From assembly GCA_003290165.1 (NCBI GenBank), contig QNQO01000512.1:62001-126000 (forward strand): 64,000 nt of DNA, given 5' to 3'. Of the stretch, positions 23,901 to 34,491 are shown piece after piece. The notes under the pieces are model-generated. The model worked only from the letters and a program-made list of their open reading frames with translations, was not told the origin of the DNA and made no database searches. Position 1 is the first letter of the stretch. The number at the start of each line of letters is the position of its first letter. Made by a program: the position numbers and the translations under genes. This stretch comes from Berberis thunbergii. Its lineage: Eukaryota; Streptophyta; Magnoliopsida; Ranunculales; Berberidaceae.

Positions 23901-24183
23901 TTTTTTAAGTTCCCGCTCCTATTCTATAGCGTTTTATTATTTGTAATGCAATTAAAATTTGGTTGTTCATAGCACTAAGCATAAAAATACTATATTTAAA
24001 TGCTATTAATAAACACTTGTGGTGTAGTGTCAGTTGGGTCGCCTCTAACCCGACCATTGGAGCTTTTTCAATGGCGGCTGGTTGCATCACCATGGAGAGA
24101 ACAAGAACTCGTAACTCCAATGGTCTAGATCACTTGTCCAGCGTATCAAACGGCCTGGAAAATCTTCAAAATTCTACTGGATG

Positions 24184-24414
24184 AGAATACCCCTGCAAAC
24201 ACCAAATAGCCTAATCATAATAATCCCATTTCCTACTTCAGGCAAATAGCCATGCATAGTCTGTTGTATTAATATTGGAGTCTTAGGAAATTAGAAATCA
24301 AACGAACGAACCAAGATTTTATTATTTTATTATTTTATTTTTTTATTTTTTTTGTTATTTTTATTTATTTTTTATTTTTTACCTTAAGATATACTATAGT
24401 CCATTTATTAAGTC
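24184..24414. other. AT-rich spacer
   Basis: Mostly T and A runs (24320-24380). No feature seen. Confidence 0.5.
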
Positions 24415-24578
24415 TAGCCAGTCAGGTTTGGTAACCATTTTGGGCCAAGTTTTGGTTGTTTTACACTTTTTACCCGTTCTCTTTAAAATACAACCACAAA
24501 CATTATCTATAGAATGGGCAAAAATGTAAAAAAAACCAAAAACTTGGCTTAAAAGTGGCTACCAAACTTGGCTGGCTA
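24415..24578 (-). mobile_element. MITE copy 1 of a three-member cluster
   Basis: Termini TAGCCAGTCAGGTTTGGTAA and, reverse-complemented, TAGCCAGCCAAGTTTGGTAG match for about 43 bp. The core (TTTACACTTTTTACCC ... AATACAACCACAAACA) is the reverse complement of the core of the next two copies. If the ends start one base in, the target duplication is TA. Confidence 0.7.
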
Positions 24579-24629
24579 AATTGTTGATAGTCCATTACAA
24601 GCTTGTTAGGAAATTTAATTCAACAATTT

Positions 24630-24790
24630 TAGGCAGTCAGGTTTGGTAGCCACTTTTGGGACAGGTTGTGGGTTTTTTTACCCTCCTATTTCTTTTATAG
24701 TTGGTGTTTGTGGTTGTGTTTTAAAGAGAAAGGGTAAAAAGTGTAAAAAACTCAAACCTGACCCAAAAATGTCTACATCCTAACTGCCTA
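24630..24790 (+). mobile_element. MITE copy 2 of the cluster
   Basis: It starts TAGGCAGTCAGGTTTGGTAG and ends TGCCTA, with the core GTGTTTGTGGTTGTGTTTTA followed by AAGAGAAAGGGTAAAAAGTG. It is about 85 percent like copy 1 inverted. Confidence 0.7.
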
Positions 24791-25301
24791 GAATTGGGGA
24801 ATTAAAATTAAAGTGGTTTATTAGGTTAGTAACTAGTATAGGCTAGTTAAAATGTTGTTGGAGGCATTGGTAGAAGCTAGCATTTTGTCAGATTGTTATT
24901 TGTTTGCAATTGAGAGGATCAAATAAATTCGCTGATTTGTTGGTAACATGGATGAAAAATGAATTTGATGTGAATGGGAGGCACAGGTAGTATCGACTGT
25001 TCAACTCTTCTTCCTGTTAAATAGTGTACTTGAACTTCCACGCCAATTGGAGTCTTTTTTTGGCGAAAATGGTGTTTTGTTTTGAATATGTAGTTGCCCC
25101 ATCCCATTGTTTTATTCAAAGAGATAAAATATTTTTATTTCCACCAACTCCGTAGTCTCTTTGCTATTTTTCTTACACTGCGCAATCAAACAAATCACAA
25201 AATAAAAAAAGGGATTTGTGGATTTTTCCAACACTGCAAATGCTTAGGTATATAATGAACCATATAACTTCAGAAGCTGTTATGATTGCAATAAATCTAG
25301 C

Positions 25302-25447
25302 TAGCCATGTTTGCTAGTTTTTTTTAAAAAAAATTTACACTTCTACCCCTTATATACATAGTGTTTGCGATTGTGTTTTAAAGAGAAGGGTAAAAAGTGT
25401 AAAAATACAAAAAAATGCCAAAAAATATTAGCAAATATGACTGACTA
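25302..25447 (+). mobile_element. MITE copy 3 of the cluster, more diverged
   Basis: It has the same core (GTGTTTGCGATTGTGTTTTA, AAGAGAAGGGTAAAAAGTGT) and degraded ends TAGCCATGTTTGCTAG and, on the right, GACTGACTA. Confidence 0.65.
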
Positions 25448-25694
25448 GACTTACTCATTATGAATGTCAACTTATAATATGGATATTAGCTGGTCTTCTA
25501 AATTCATTCAAGACTAAGAAAGGTCTATGAATTCGAGTACTTCAAATTAAGACAGTCTTGTGGGTTAATTGTCAGTTGCTACTCATAAAATTAGGATTAC
25601 TTGAAATACTTAATTCATCCTAACTTAAGATTTAGAGTATTTCAAATTAACATACTCTTCTCATATGTATTTTATGTAAAAAGACTATGCCATG

Positions 25695-26134
25695 TGTCAC
25701 GGGCTTTCTTTTAACAAGTACTTCCCATGCGGCATTAGCAAACTTTGCCCCAACCTATCGAAGAAAGCTAGTCAGCCTTGCCCACGAAAGACTTACTTAA
25801 ACTTTGGAAAGCTAAGCAAGCTAAGAACACAAAAGAGAGCTTAAGAGAACTAGAATTTGTATTGCTTGAATTCTCTGAGGTGACTACAACAAATGAGGCC
25901 TTAGCCTATTTATACAACTCCACCTCCTCAATGGACGGTGGTGATCAATTTGATCTAACGCTCTACAGTGAACTTCTACACACATTTTTTTAGAAATATC
26001 TAAGGACTAGAATCCTATGGAACTCTATGGAATTTTATGGAAGGTTCTAGAGAACTCTCTAGAACAATGTGGAATGCTCTACATTATTTACACTTGCTAA
26101 CCTTACTTGGCTAGGCAAGAAGATAGTTGTGACA
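25695..26134 (-). repeat. 3' LTR of the chromovirus
   Basis: 440 bp, TG...CA ends. The polypurine tract on the minus strand just before it reads GGTTGGGGAGAA (complement of 26135-26146). Confidence 0.95.
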
Positions 26135-26145
26135 TTCTCCCCAAC

Positions 26146-26646
26146 CTAATCAGGTGATGTCCTCGTTGCCTTCAAATCCTCGTATGCTTGAATTTGCTCC
26201 CAGCTAGCTTCACTTTCTGGAAATCCTTTCCACTTGACGAGTAGCTCATGTGTGGGAGGTTGGTTGGAATGATGCACCACACGATCTGACAAGATAGTCT
26301 CTACTTCCTTGTCATGTTGGATCCTCATGCCTATTGGTGCTCTTTGTGAAACTCATCTGCTTGGATCATCCCGATCTTCTTTATACGGTTTCAATAGGCT
26401 CACATGGAAGACTAGATGAAACTTGATCCTCGGTGGCAACTCGACCTTGTGTGCTTGCTTTCCCACTTTCTTGACTATGGGGAAAGGACCCTCATATCTC
26501 CTGATAAGGCCACGATGCAATCCTAAAAGTCTGACATGAACATGCATCTTGACAAGCACAAGGTCTCCCCCTGAAACTCTCAAGGCTGTATCTTCTTGTC
26601 GACCCACTTCTTCATCCTCTTGGATGCCTTTTCCAGGTAAGCTCAA
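26146..26646 (-). pseudogene. chromovirus integrase C-terminus and chromodomain
   Basis: Frame 26353-26646 is the end of integrase (a basic segment with RRYEGPFPIVKKVGKQAHKV, typical of the GPF/Y module). Frame 26146-26328 holds a chromodomain (HELLVKWKGFPESEASWEQI) whose aromatic residues W and W in VKWKG and SWE are kept. The two are out of frame with each other, so the polyprotein is broken between 26328 and 26353. The protein ends 12 bases before the 3' LTR, the usual arrangement in this lineage. Confidence 0.85.
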
Positions 26647-26759
26647 GCCTCATCAGCTTGATCATTCCATCCTTTGGCAAACTTATAGGCTGATGGACTC
26701 ATTCCAGTGTAGCCAGTGGCAATAAAACTCGGGGTCATAGGTTGTTTTCCCATGACAAT

Positions 26760-27140
26760 CTAAAATGGGCTACGACCCGTCGCTTCACTCTTCTGCAAGT
26801 TGAAAGAGAATTGAGCAACATCCAACAACGTTGCCCAATCTCTTTGGTTGGCACTCACATAATGCCTAAGATATAACTCTAACAAGGCATTCATCCTTTC
26901 CGTCTGACCATCCGTTTGAGGATGAAAGCTAGTAGATAAGTTAAAGTCGATACCAAACAACTTGAATAACTCAGTCCAAAATTTCCCCCTAAACCGAGTA
27001 TCCCGATCACTGATAATAGATTTGGGTACACCCCAATACTTCACCACATGTTTGAGGAATAAATGTGTGGCTTGCTCGGCTGTGCACTCCTTGGGTGTTG
27101 GAATGAAGGTTGCATACTTCGAAAATCTATCCACGACCAC
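26760..27140 (-). pseudogene. chromovirus integrase core
   Basis: The frame covers most of the retroviral integrase catalytic core, including the second acidic residue in IISDRDTRFRG and the glutamate in HPQTDGQTERMN. The preceding zinc-binding HHCC part and the first catalytic aspartate region lie between this frame and 27334 and are interrupted by stops. Integrase would join the element's cDNA to the chromosome. Confidence 0.85.
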
Positions 27141-27333
27141 AAGTGTCTAATTGCAACCTTTCGATGCGGGCAAACCAACTATAAAATCCAAGGAGACACT
27201 AACCCAAGGTCTCTTTAGGATGAGGGATGGGGAGAGGTTCAAGTAAGCCGACAGGTGACTGTTTCTCCACTTTGTCTTGTTGGCATACAAGACAAGTCTT
27301 CACATATGCTTCGATATCATCCCTCATATTTGG

Positions 27334-28491
27334 TCAATAATAGGAATCTTCCACAAGAGCAAGAGTCCGATGTATATCTGGATGTCCCGCCCACTTGCTA
27401 TCATGGCATTCTTTCAAGACTTCCTTCCTTAGGTTTTCATGAGGTGGAACATATATTCGCATTCCCTTAGAGTATATCAAGCCGTTCTCCACCCAAAACC
27501 GTCTTGTTTTCTCGTCTTTGACAAGAGCTATGATGGTTTGAGCCATGGAATCATGTGCCAATCCTTTCTTTATGTGTCCCTTAAAGTTGCTTTGAGGTTG
27601 ACTTATGTCAGCAAGTTCTCCTTTTCTACTCAAAGCATCTGCAACTAGATTAGCCTTGCCAGGCTTGTACTCCAATGTGTAATCGAATTTTGCCAAGAAG
27701 TCTTGCCATCTAGCTTGTTTTGGTGTGAGCTTCTTCTTTGTTTGGAAGTAGCTAGTGGAAATATTGTCGGTCTTGACTACAAATTCGCTCCCAAGCAAGT
27801 AATGTCGCCATGTTCGCAAGCAATGCACAATCGTAGTCATTTCCTTCTCTTGCACGGTGTACCGCCTCTCAGTATCATTGAACTTCCTACTTTCAAAGGC
27901 AATAGGATGTCCTTCTTGCATCAATACTCCACCAATAGCAAAATCGGAAGCATCCGTATGTACCTCAAAAGACATAGAATGGTTGGGAAGTGCCAACACC
28001 GGTTCCTCCACAATTGCCTTTTTCAATCCTTCAAAAGCTTGTTGCCATTTTGAATTCCAATCCCAACTTCGCCCCTTCTTGAGCAAGTCAGTCAATAGAG
28101 TGGCTATGGAAGAGTAGCATTTGATAAACCTTCTATAACAGTTCACCAAACCAAGGAAAGATCTTAACTCGGTGACTTTGGTTGGTGGTTCCCATTCTTG
28201 GATGGCTTGTACCTTAGACTTGTCCATACGAAGCTTGCCCTTGCCAATGATATGACCCAAGAATGTCCCCTCCTCTTGGGCAAATGAGCACTTCTCCTTT
28301 TTGACATAGAGCTCGTTCTCCTTCAAAGTATGGAACACTTGCCTCAGGTGATCCACATGTTCCTCCAATGTCTTACTATATATCACAATGTCATCAAGGT
28401 ACACAACTATGAATTGATCAAGGTAAGGAGCTAGTACCTTATTCATTAGAGTGCAAAATGTGGCCGGCACATTAGTAAAACCAAATGGCAT
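27334..28491 (-). pseudogene. chromovirus reverse transcriptase (C-terminal part) and RNase H
   Basis: A 385-codon frame starts inside the palm domain at [12 protein letters not shown], with the catalytic box YLDD at about 28390-28401. It continues through the thumb ([11 protein letters not shown]), RNase H ([14 protein letters not shown]), and the start of integrase's zinc-binding region ([17 protein letters not shown]). The upstream finger and palm coding sequence (about 28500-28890) is in other frames with stops. It is the longest open frame in the window but is not a complete pol. Confidence 0.9.
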
Positions 28492-29148
28492 GACTAAGAA
28501 TTCGTAAGACCTGTACCTTGTAACACATGCCGTCTTTGGTTCATCTCTTTCGGCTATGCGAACTTAGTAATATCCCGAGCGCAAGTCAAGCTTGGTAAAG
28601 TACCTTGCATCACCAAGTTGATCAAATCGATCTGCAATAAGTGGAATCGGGTACTTGTTCTTGATAGTGACCTTGTTGAGTGCCCGATAGTCAATACAAA
28701 GCCGTAGGGATCCATCATGTTTCTTTTAAAATAAGACCAGCACAACATATGGAGCTTTGGAGGGTCGGATATAACCAACATTTAGTAAATCCTTCAATTG
28801 TCTTCTTAACTCCTCGAGTTCAGGAGGTGCCATACGATAAGGAGTAAATGCGGGTGGTTTTGCTCCAACTTCTAACTCAATAGCACGATCCACCTATCTC
28901 CTTGGTGGAAGCTTCTTAGGAAACTCTGTAGGCATATCATCCTTGTACTCCTTGAGAACATCTTGGACGGCCTTAGGTGCATTCACCCCTCCATCCATGG
29001 GACCTTCGTCTTCCTTGAGAGTAGCCAAGTAAGTATGCTCATTCCTCTTTACTCCTTTAGATATTTGGAGAGCGGACACCATTCTCTCCTTACTTATTTC
29101 CCATACCACGGGCACAACACAAGGTTTTCCTTTCTCCATGATGCACAT
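28492..29148 (-). pseudogene. chromovirus protease to reverse-transcriptase junction, broken
   Basis: The frame 28894-29148 contains the conserved spacer before reverse transcriptase (GKPCVVPVVWE and, further on, DDMPTEFPKKLPP). The next 400 bp encode the fingers of reverse transcriptase, with at least one frame change near 28730 and one stop near 28560. Confidence 0.75.
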
Positions 29149-29175
29149 GGTATTGGCATATGGGACCAGAAAATC

Positions 29176-30236
29176 CTACACCATGTCCAAGAAATCTATA
29201 CCCAAATAGAACTTGTGATCATCAATTGGAGCAATACTTATGTCGACTTTACCTCGCCATTGTCCAAGCTGAATATCGGTGCCACGAGCTATTCCTTCAA
29301 TTGGGAGACTTTTAATATTGAAGGAATAGCTCGTGGCACTTTTAATATTGACATCAAGGAGACTTTTAATATTGACACCTCGCCTCTTCAACTCCAACTT
29401 GGCCCAACCTGTTAGGACATCAAGGAAGCTAAACAAAGCATCGTTTTCTCCCATGTCAGGAATCTCCAAGAGCAACTCCGAGAACTCCTTCACATACTGC
29501 CTTATGTGACCTTCCTTGTGTTGAAGGAGGCGAAGCTTGACCCTAGCTTCGTTTTCGGCATCCTTCGGGTAGAATTGTTTCTTGAGTTCCTTTGTGAATT
29601 ATTCCCAAGTGTCGATGGTGCACAATCCATTCTTGACATCATTGAACCTTCTGCGCCACCAAACTATAGCAACATCATTTAAATATAAGGAGACACTACG
29701 TACCTTTGATGCTTCATCTATTATGCCAACCGCATCAAAGTAGCGCTCCATGTTCCACAAGAAGTTGTCGATCTCCCTTGCACTCATTGCCCCACCATAG
29801 GCCTTAGGTTTGGGAGCTTCGACTCTGTGGGTGATTGTCCATAGTGTAGTCCCACCATTAGCTACCGTAGCCATACACACATTGAGTTGAGTTTCTAGCT
29901 TCTCAACTCTTTCCCTGTAAGCATGCATCTCCGCATCTTTGGCAACAATTTTAACTTCAAGGGACTCGATCTTTTTGGACACCATGTCCACTACTGCATT
30001 TAAGGCTGCTTGCATATCTTCCTAGAGCTCTTGGTCCTCCCCATTGGACGCTTGCCCCTCGATGTGTTGTTCCATGTCTTTGACTTTTTCCCTCAAGTCA
30101 GACATGGTGGCACACAACTTAGCCAACCTTTCATCCATCACAGTGATCATGTCCTTCGACTTGTCCTTGTGGACTTTCTCACCTTTGTCGTTGTTGCCAA
30201 TTGATGGGTTGTTGACCTTTGACGACATTCTCTTGT
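29176..30236 (-). pseudogene. chromovirus gag and protease remnant
   Basis: The gag begins with MSSKVNNPSIGNNDKG at about 30228 and has an apparent stop near 30022. It resumes as the coiled-coil segment (KKIESLEVKIVAKDAEMHAY) and the conserved gag core (YFDAVGIIDEASKVRSVSLY, VWWRRR) down to 29599. Frame 29176-29493 holds the C-terminal gag and a protease tail (DDHKFYLGIDFLDMV). The CCHC knuckle and the protease active site were not found, so the middle is deleted or rearranged; a 20-bp foldback at 29281-29337 lies there. Confidence 0.8.
29281..29337. repeat. perfect 20-bp foldback inside the chromovirus gag/protease region
   Basis: The left arm GCCACGAGCTATTCCTTCAA and the right arm TTGAAGGAATAGCTCGTGGC are exact inverted copies around 17 bases. 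It is followed by two more copies of ACTTTTAATATTGA (near 29338 and 29366). The reading frame stays open through all of it, giving repeats of NIKS in the conceptual product. Confidence 0.85.
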
Positions 30237-30268
30237 GTAGAATGATTTCACCAACCTTGCCAAACCTT

Positions 30269-30280
30269 GCTCTGATACCA
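30269..30280 (-). other. primer-binding site of the chromovirus (initiator tRNA-Met)
   Basis: Two bases inside the 5' LTR the minus strand reads TGGTATCAGAGC, which is complementary to the 3' end of plant initiator methionine tRNA. Confidence 0.9.
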
Positions 30281-30282
30281 AC

Positions 30283-30720
30283 TGTCACGGGCATTCTTTT
30301 CATAAGTACTTCCCGTGCGACACTAACAAATTTTGCCCCAACTTATCGAAGAAAGTTAGTCAGCCTTGCCCACGAAAGACTTACTTAGACTTTGGAAAGC
30401 TAAGCGAGCTAAGAACACACAAGAAAACTTAAGAGAACTAGAACTTGTATTGCTTGAATTCTCTGATGTGACTACAACAAATGAGACCTTAGCCTATTTA
30501 TACAACTCCACCTCCTCAATGGACGGTGGTGATCAATTTGACCTAATGGTCTACAATGAACTTCTACACACTTCTACACACTTCCTTAGAAATATCTAAG
30601 GATTAGAATCCTATGGAATTTTATGGAAGGTTCTAGAGAACTCTCTAGAACAATGTGGAATATTCTACATTATTTACATTTGCTAACCTCACTTGGCTAG
30701 GCAAGAAGATAGTTGTGACA
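30283..30720 (-). repeat. 5' LTR of the chromovirus
   Basis: 438 bp with TG...CA ends, aligned over its whole length to 25695-26134. Confidence 0.95.
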
Positions 30721-30724
30721 CATG

Positions 30725-31036
30725 GGGTACCTACCACTGCAAATGTTCAGAAGATGGAGAAAATTTTCATATTAAAATTATGTTAGTTGCCATTGGGCCC
30801 AACAAAGTTTTGGGTTTCCAAATCCTAATCTAGATATAATTGGATTTTATTCAAAGCTAGTATATAGCTATATCGTCTATAATTGACCGTGTTCAAAATC
30901 ATCCTTAACAGTATGAGTTGCTTTAGACATTGTATCTAAGGCAGTGCTGTTTCAAGGGGGACATTGTATTCAAATTTTTTTTTTTTTTTCAAATAGATGA
31001 TCTGTATTAAACTTCATATTTTTTACCACATTATGG
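30725..31036. other. unassigned spacer between chromovirus and CACTA 2
   Basis: AT-rich, with a T run near 30976-30989. No feature recognised. Confidence 0.5.
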
Positions 31037-31059
31037 CACTACACCACACGTCCACTTTT

Positions 31060-32042
31060 ATAGCATTTAATTAACGCGTTTTTTACACATTTTCTATGAA
31101 AAGTTAAGTTGCATTACTATTGAGTCTAAAAACGCTATCGCTATGGCAGGATTATAAAATGCTGAGCGCTCAGCCAAATATTTGAGGTAGCGTCACTTTT
31201 CTTCTCTCCCTCAAACCTAAATTAAGACAAAAATTTCAAGTTTAACATCAAAATCTTTTCTTTCATTTCGATTTCGATTCCCCTCTCAACACACCCAAAT
31301 CCCATCTTTCATCTCTCCTTTCGTTTCATTTCTTCAATGGCGACTGAACAAGTTAGAACGAAGCAAGAGATAAATTCCCTCTTGTTTCCTCTCCCTCTGC
31401 TCACTATCTAATTGGAGAAGGAGAGGACAAGAGGTTGAGAAATTGCTAGGTTTAGGTTAGCAACAGTGAAATTTGGGGCTCCAATTTGGTCAAGTGACAT
31501 GTAGAAGAGAAACAATAATCTATGCTGCACCCGAAACACTCCTAGAAACAGAAGAAGCAGCAGCAGAGAAGGTCTCTGAAGTTCCCCAGTCCATTGAAGA
31601 AGAAACATAGGTTTCCATTCTACCCTTCACTTCTATTCTTTCTTGAATTATGTTTACTTTATAGTTGATTCCACATTATCTCACATTTCATCGAATGTAT
31701 CATCTTAAATTCTGTCTAGGTTTTCATTGTGAATAACTTCGTCTCCCATTCAAGCAACATATGATTAGCCAATTGGGTGTTTGAAGCAAAATATTGTTTT
31801 TTTTTTGTCACATTTCCTCCAATTGGTATCATAAATTCTGTCACATTTTTGCATTATTATTTGATTTTCTACGACCACATTAAGCCCAAAGAGGTTTAAA
31901 TCAACATTTCGTAGTTTTCCCTATTTTGGCTCATTGGGTATTGAAATGAAAATATAGTTTCGATTACATTTTATCCATTGGGTATCTGCTTCATTTTATG
32001 TACCTTATATTGTTGAAATTTTGTTGTCATTTTTATTGAATG
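31060..32042 (+). other. CACTA 2 left part, possible captured leader
   Basis: After the terminus a few AAAACGCTAT-type repeats occur (31060-31170). About 31200-31340 looks like a CT-rich 5' leader ending in an ATG at 31337 (MATEQVRTKQEINSLL), which meets a stop after about 24 codons. I cannot identify it. Confidence 0.35.
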
Positions 32043-32156
32043 CAGAAGCTTCAAGTAGTGGTGAAGCCAATCGAGAAGCTCAGGCTTGTGTTGAAGTTTG
32101 TTTGGATAGAGAAGAACATCAGTCTTGCACTTGACTAGATTATATCGGGTCATGGA
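32043..32156 (+). pseudogene. captured fragment of plastid ribosomal protein PSRP3 (Ycf65-like)
   Basis: After an AG acceptor (32041-32045) the frame reads [20 protein letters not shown] and LALD, then a TAG, then IISGHG and a stop. The piece KFVWIEKNI with LALD is the signature of PSRP3/Ycf65, a small-subunit protein of plastid ribosomes. Only about 38 codons are present, with one nonsense codon inside, and the normal continuation (the PLSPYFFWPR region) is missing. Confidence 0.7.
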
Positions 32157-32271
32157 TAAAAACTTTTTCGTTGCCTTTTCTGAGTTTCATCATTGGAAGC
32201 CTACTCAATACTAGCTATTAACTTCATCTTCATATATGATGGTACTGATTTGATTTCTTTAATAACTATAG

Positions 32272-32431
32272 GTTTCTGAAAAAATTACCTATAATGGGCA
32301 TGAAATGCATGAATTTGTTATGAGGAAAACTTTTGCTTATATTAGTCAGAATGATCTCCGCATTGAAGAAATGACAGTGAGGGAAACCTTGGCTTTCTCT
32401 GCTAGATGTCAAGGTGTCGGGACTCAATATG
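32272..32431 (+). pseudogene. captured exon of a PDR-type ABCG transporter
   Basis: One exon between an AG acceptor (at 32270-32271) and a GT donor (32432-32433). It stays open and reads [16 protein letters not shown], then [11 protein letters not shown], then [19 protein letters not shown]. This is the segment after Walker A of the first nucleotide-binding domain of full-size plant ABCG (PDR) transporters, including the Q-loop glutamine in YISQND. The rest of the roughly 1400-residue protein is absent. It is an internal exon, so capture did not need a gene end. Confidence 0.9.
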
Positions 32432-34051
32432 GTAAGTCAAGAATGATCTATACATGTTGGATTACCTGTATTAAAGCTATTCCATTCTCATTCAAATTTC
32501 TTACTATATAAAGTATCACTGTTTGTGTATGTCCGTGTGTGGCTCTTCCTTAGAGCACCAATCATTTCAAGTTTGATAGTTGTCGTATATTATCTAAGCA
32601 TATTAAAAACAGAACAATGTACTATGTGTTTCCCAAAGAAAAAGACAGTGAGATGTTTTGAGTGTCAAAACCTGACAAAGTATGTCCACGGATGGTTATC
32701 GGTAACAAAATACAACTAAATCAACAGTGTGAATTACAAAAACCTTCTTTTTCAGCATTAACTACTTTTATTAATTTTTTATATGATGATATCTCTCATC
32801 AAGTTGTAGATGTCAGTGTAGATGAGACAGGCACAAGGTGAGATGAGACAAAGCAACGCGTTTCATCTCGAAGGCACATTTTCTAACCTTTTTCTTTTGG
32901 TAAAAATGTAAATTGTAGTTATCTATTACTTTTGTTCATTTGTTGTATTTTTCCCTAGTACATTTGTAAGTTTAGACTCTCGAGTAAATGCATTCAAAAT
33001 TCAAAATCTCCACTTCTCAAGTACTCACGCTTCAAATGGAAAGTGCATTTCTTTCTGTTTTTGTTGTTTTCACCCTTTCCCTCCTTAATATTCTTTTTTG
33101 TCTGGCATCTTAGTCTCTTCATGTTCAAATGTTATGAAACTTGCAAGTGTTTTGATGTTTTTTAGATAATAGAGAATCAGCTTTGTGACTTTATCTGATT
33201 AATAAATAGTAGTTACTTATTATGTAAGCTTATATGTTTAATAAGTATCCATTTCTTCCAAAAATGACATATCTAGAAAGGATTGTCAATTTTGAATGAA
33301 TGAAGTTCATTTATTTCCCAGATGCTTATTCTGAATAAAGATATGACTTTTCTTTTGCTTTTGTGCCGCTTGTTTTGGGTTTTGTTGTGATATGCCTTTT
33401 CTCATTCATGAAGTTAAATCTTCTGCTTGCATGGTAGATAATACATGTATGATATTTGATCTCAAATTAAAATTTTCATTCAATTGTAGTTCATTTTTTC
33501 TATGTGCTGAATATTGATAACTCATTTTGTGCACTATATACAGTTATAGAATGAAATTGCCTTGTATAAGGACTCATTTTTGCATATAGACTTGTTTATG
33601 TATATGAAACCCTTTCCATTTGCCTGGATACTTTTGGTTTAGTACTGTGTTCAGTTTGAGCTGTCATGCTCAGATGTCTTACATTCATAAGTTGTCATGT
33701 TATTTCATGCAAAGCAACCCAATATTGGATACTAAAGTTAAATATGAATAGTTTTTATTTTACATGGAAATTATGCGGGGTGTTTGGTCAATGACTTTTT
33801 ATTAACCTAAAATAGTTGCAACTTACAAAATGGAGTGTCCCTGTTACTCGAACATTTTGCTCTATTTCAATGCTTGTGCCTTGTTTTCACATTTTTTGCT
33901 CTATTTCAAATGCTCTGAGCTGTTAGAAATTGTAGGTCATGTTGTCGAGTTCAGGTACATATTGTTCCAAGATCTTTGTGTCCTAACTTTACCTAGCTTC
34001 TGAGTGTCTCATTAGGCATCTTTTTTTAGCAGTGCTGATTAGTATGGAAGT
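32432..34051. other. CACTA 2 cargo, AT-rich intron-like DNA
   Basis: T-rich DNA resembling introns, probably the intron downstream of the ABCG exon and the intron upstream of the Pumilio exon. No coding piece recognised. The point where one captured fragment changes to the next cannot be seen. Confidence 0.4.
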
Positions 34052-34353
34052 TGGTTCATTCAGCAAAAACTTGAGACAACCACATCGGAAGAGAAAATCA
34101 TGGTTTTCCTAGAGATCATGCCTGATGCTTTTACATTGATGACCGATGTCTTTGGAAATTATGTAATCTAGAAGGTATTTGTACTTTAATAATCCATCAG
34201 TTTTGAAATTGATTTTATGTTTATTCTGCTTGTTTGCGAATGGTATAACAATTGGAGTTCTGCTTCAGTTTTCTGAGCATTGAACCGTGTCGCACAGAAG
34301 GGAATTAGCAGACAAACTGAATGGGCATGTATTGGCTCTCAACCGTCAAATGT
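34052..34353 (+). pseudogene. captured Pumilio-family RNA-binding protein fragment (two exons)
   Basis: Exon 34052-34174 reads [20 protein letters not shown], then [21 protein letters not shown]. Exon 34269-34353 reads FSEH, TGA, TVSHRRELADKLNGHVLALN and RQMY. These are consecutive PUF repeats of the Pumilio homology domain: FIQQKLE and FGNYVIQK are RNA-facing signatures. Two nonsense codons fall at positions normally Gln and Gly. The intron between the exons is kept. The reading stops abruptly at RQMY, at the junction with another piece. Confidence 0.9.
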
Positions 34354-34491
34354 ATAGACTTTGCTGGAGAAACCTCAAAACAGTTCCAAGATAGCTACAA
34401 AAAAGCATTACTTTCGTCAAAAGATGACATGGCTACTCAGGAATATGCAGAATATGCACTACCTTACAGTAAAGCTGATGCAAATTCAAAG
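34354..34491 (+). pseudogene. unidentified exon joined to the Pumilio fragment
   Basis: Directly after the Pumilio piece a 46-codon open stretch reads DFAGETSKQFQDSYKKALLS, then YAEYALPYSKADANSK, and ends at a GT donor (34492). I do not recognise the family. There is no intron at the 34353/34354 border, so this is either a capture junction inside exons or a rearrangement. Confidence 0.5.

Larger units (their letters stand above)
14918..24029. mobile_element. Pack-CACTA element 1, 9.1 kb, carrying host gene fragments
   Basis: The left end reads CACTACACTACAAATGCTTA and the reverse complement of the right end CACTACACCACAAGTGTTTA; the two match for about 30 bp through ATAGCATT. Next to the left end (14940-15340) are many diverged copies of AACGCTATTG and AAATGCTATTG, the subterminal repeats that CACTA transposases bind; a few more are near 23920-24010. 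Flanking triplets are TCT and TCA, so the 3-bp duplication is imperfect. The host reading frame on either side (LINE ORF1-like) appears to continue across it. No TNPA/TNPD-type transposase was recognised. Cargo: BolA, AHP and NAT transporter fragments plus unidentified pieces. Confidence 0.8.
25695..30720 (-). mobile_element. chromovirus (Ty3/gypsy LTR retrotransposon with chromodomain), full-length, decayed
   Basis: Two LTRs, 25695-26134 and 30283-30720, start TGTCACGGGC and end AGTTGTGACA, and are flanked by CATG on both sides (25691-25694, 30721-30724). On the minus strand the order is 5' LTR, primer site, gag, protease remnant, reverse transcriptase and RNase H, integrase, chromodomain, polypurine tract, 3' LTR. 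This is the order of chromoviruses, whose chromodomain steers integration to particular chromatin. The LTRs differ at roughly 8-10 percent of positions by eye, and the coding region is broken by stops and shifts, so the copy is old and inactive. Confidence 0.95.

Noticed and set aside
27703..28117. Plus-strand frames of 86-116 codons
   Set aside because: Shadows of the chromovirus polymerase and RNase H coding strand.
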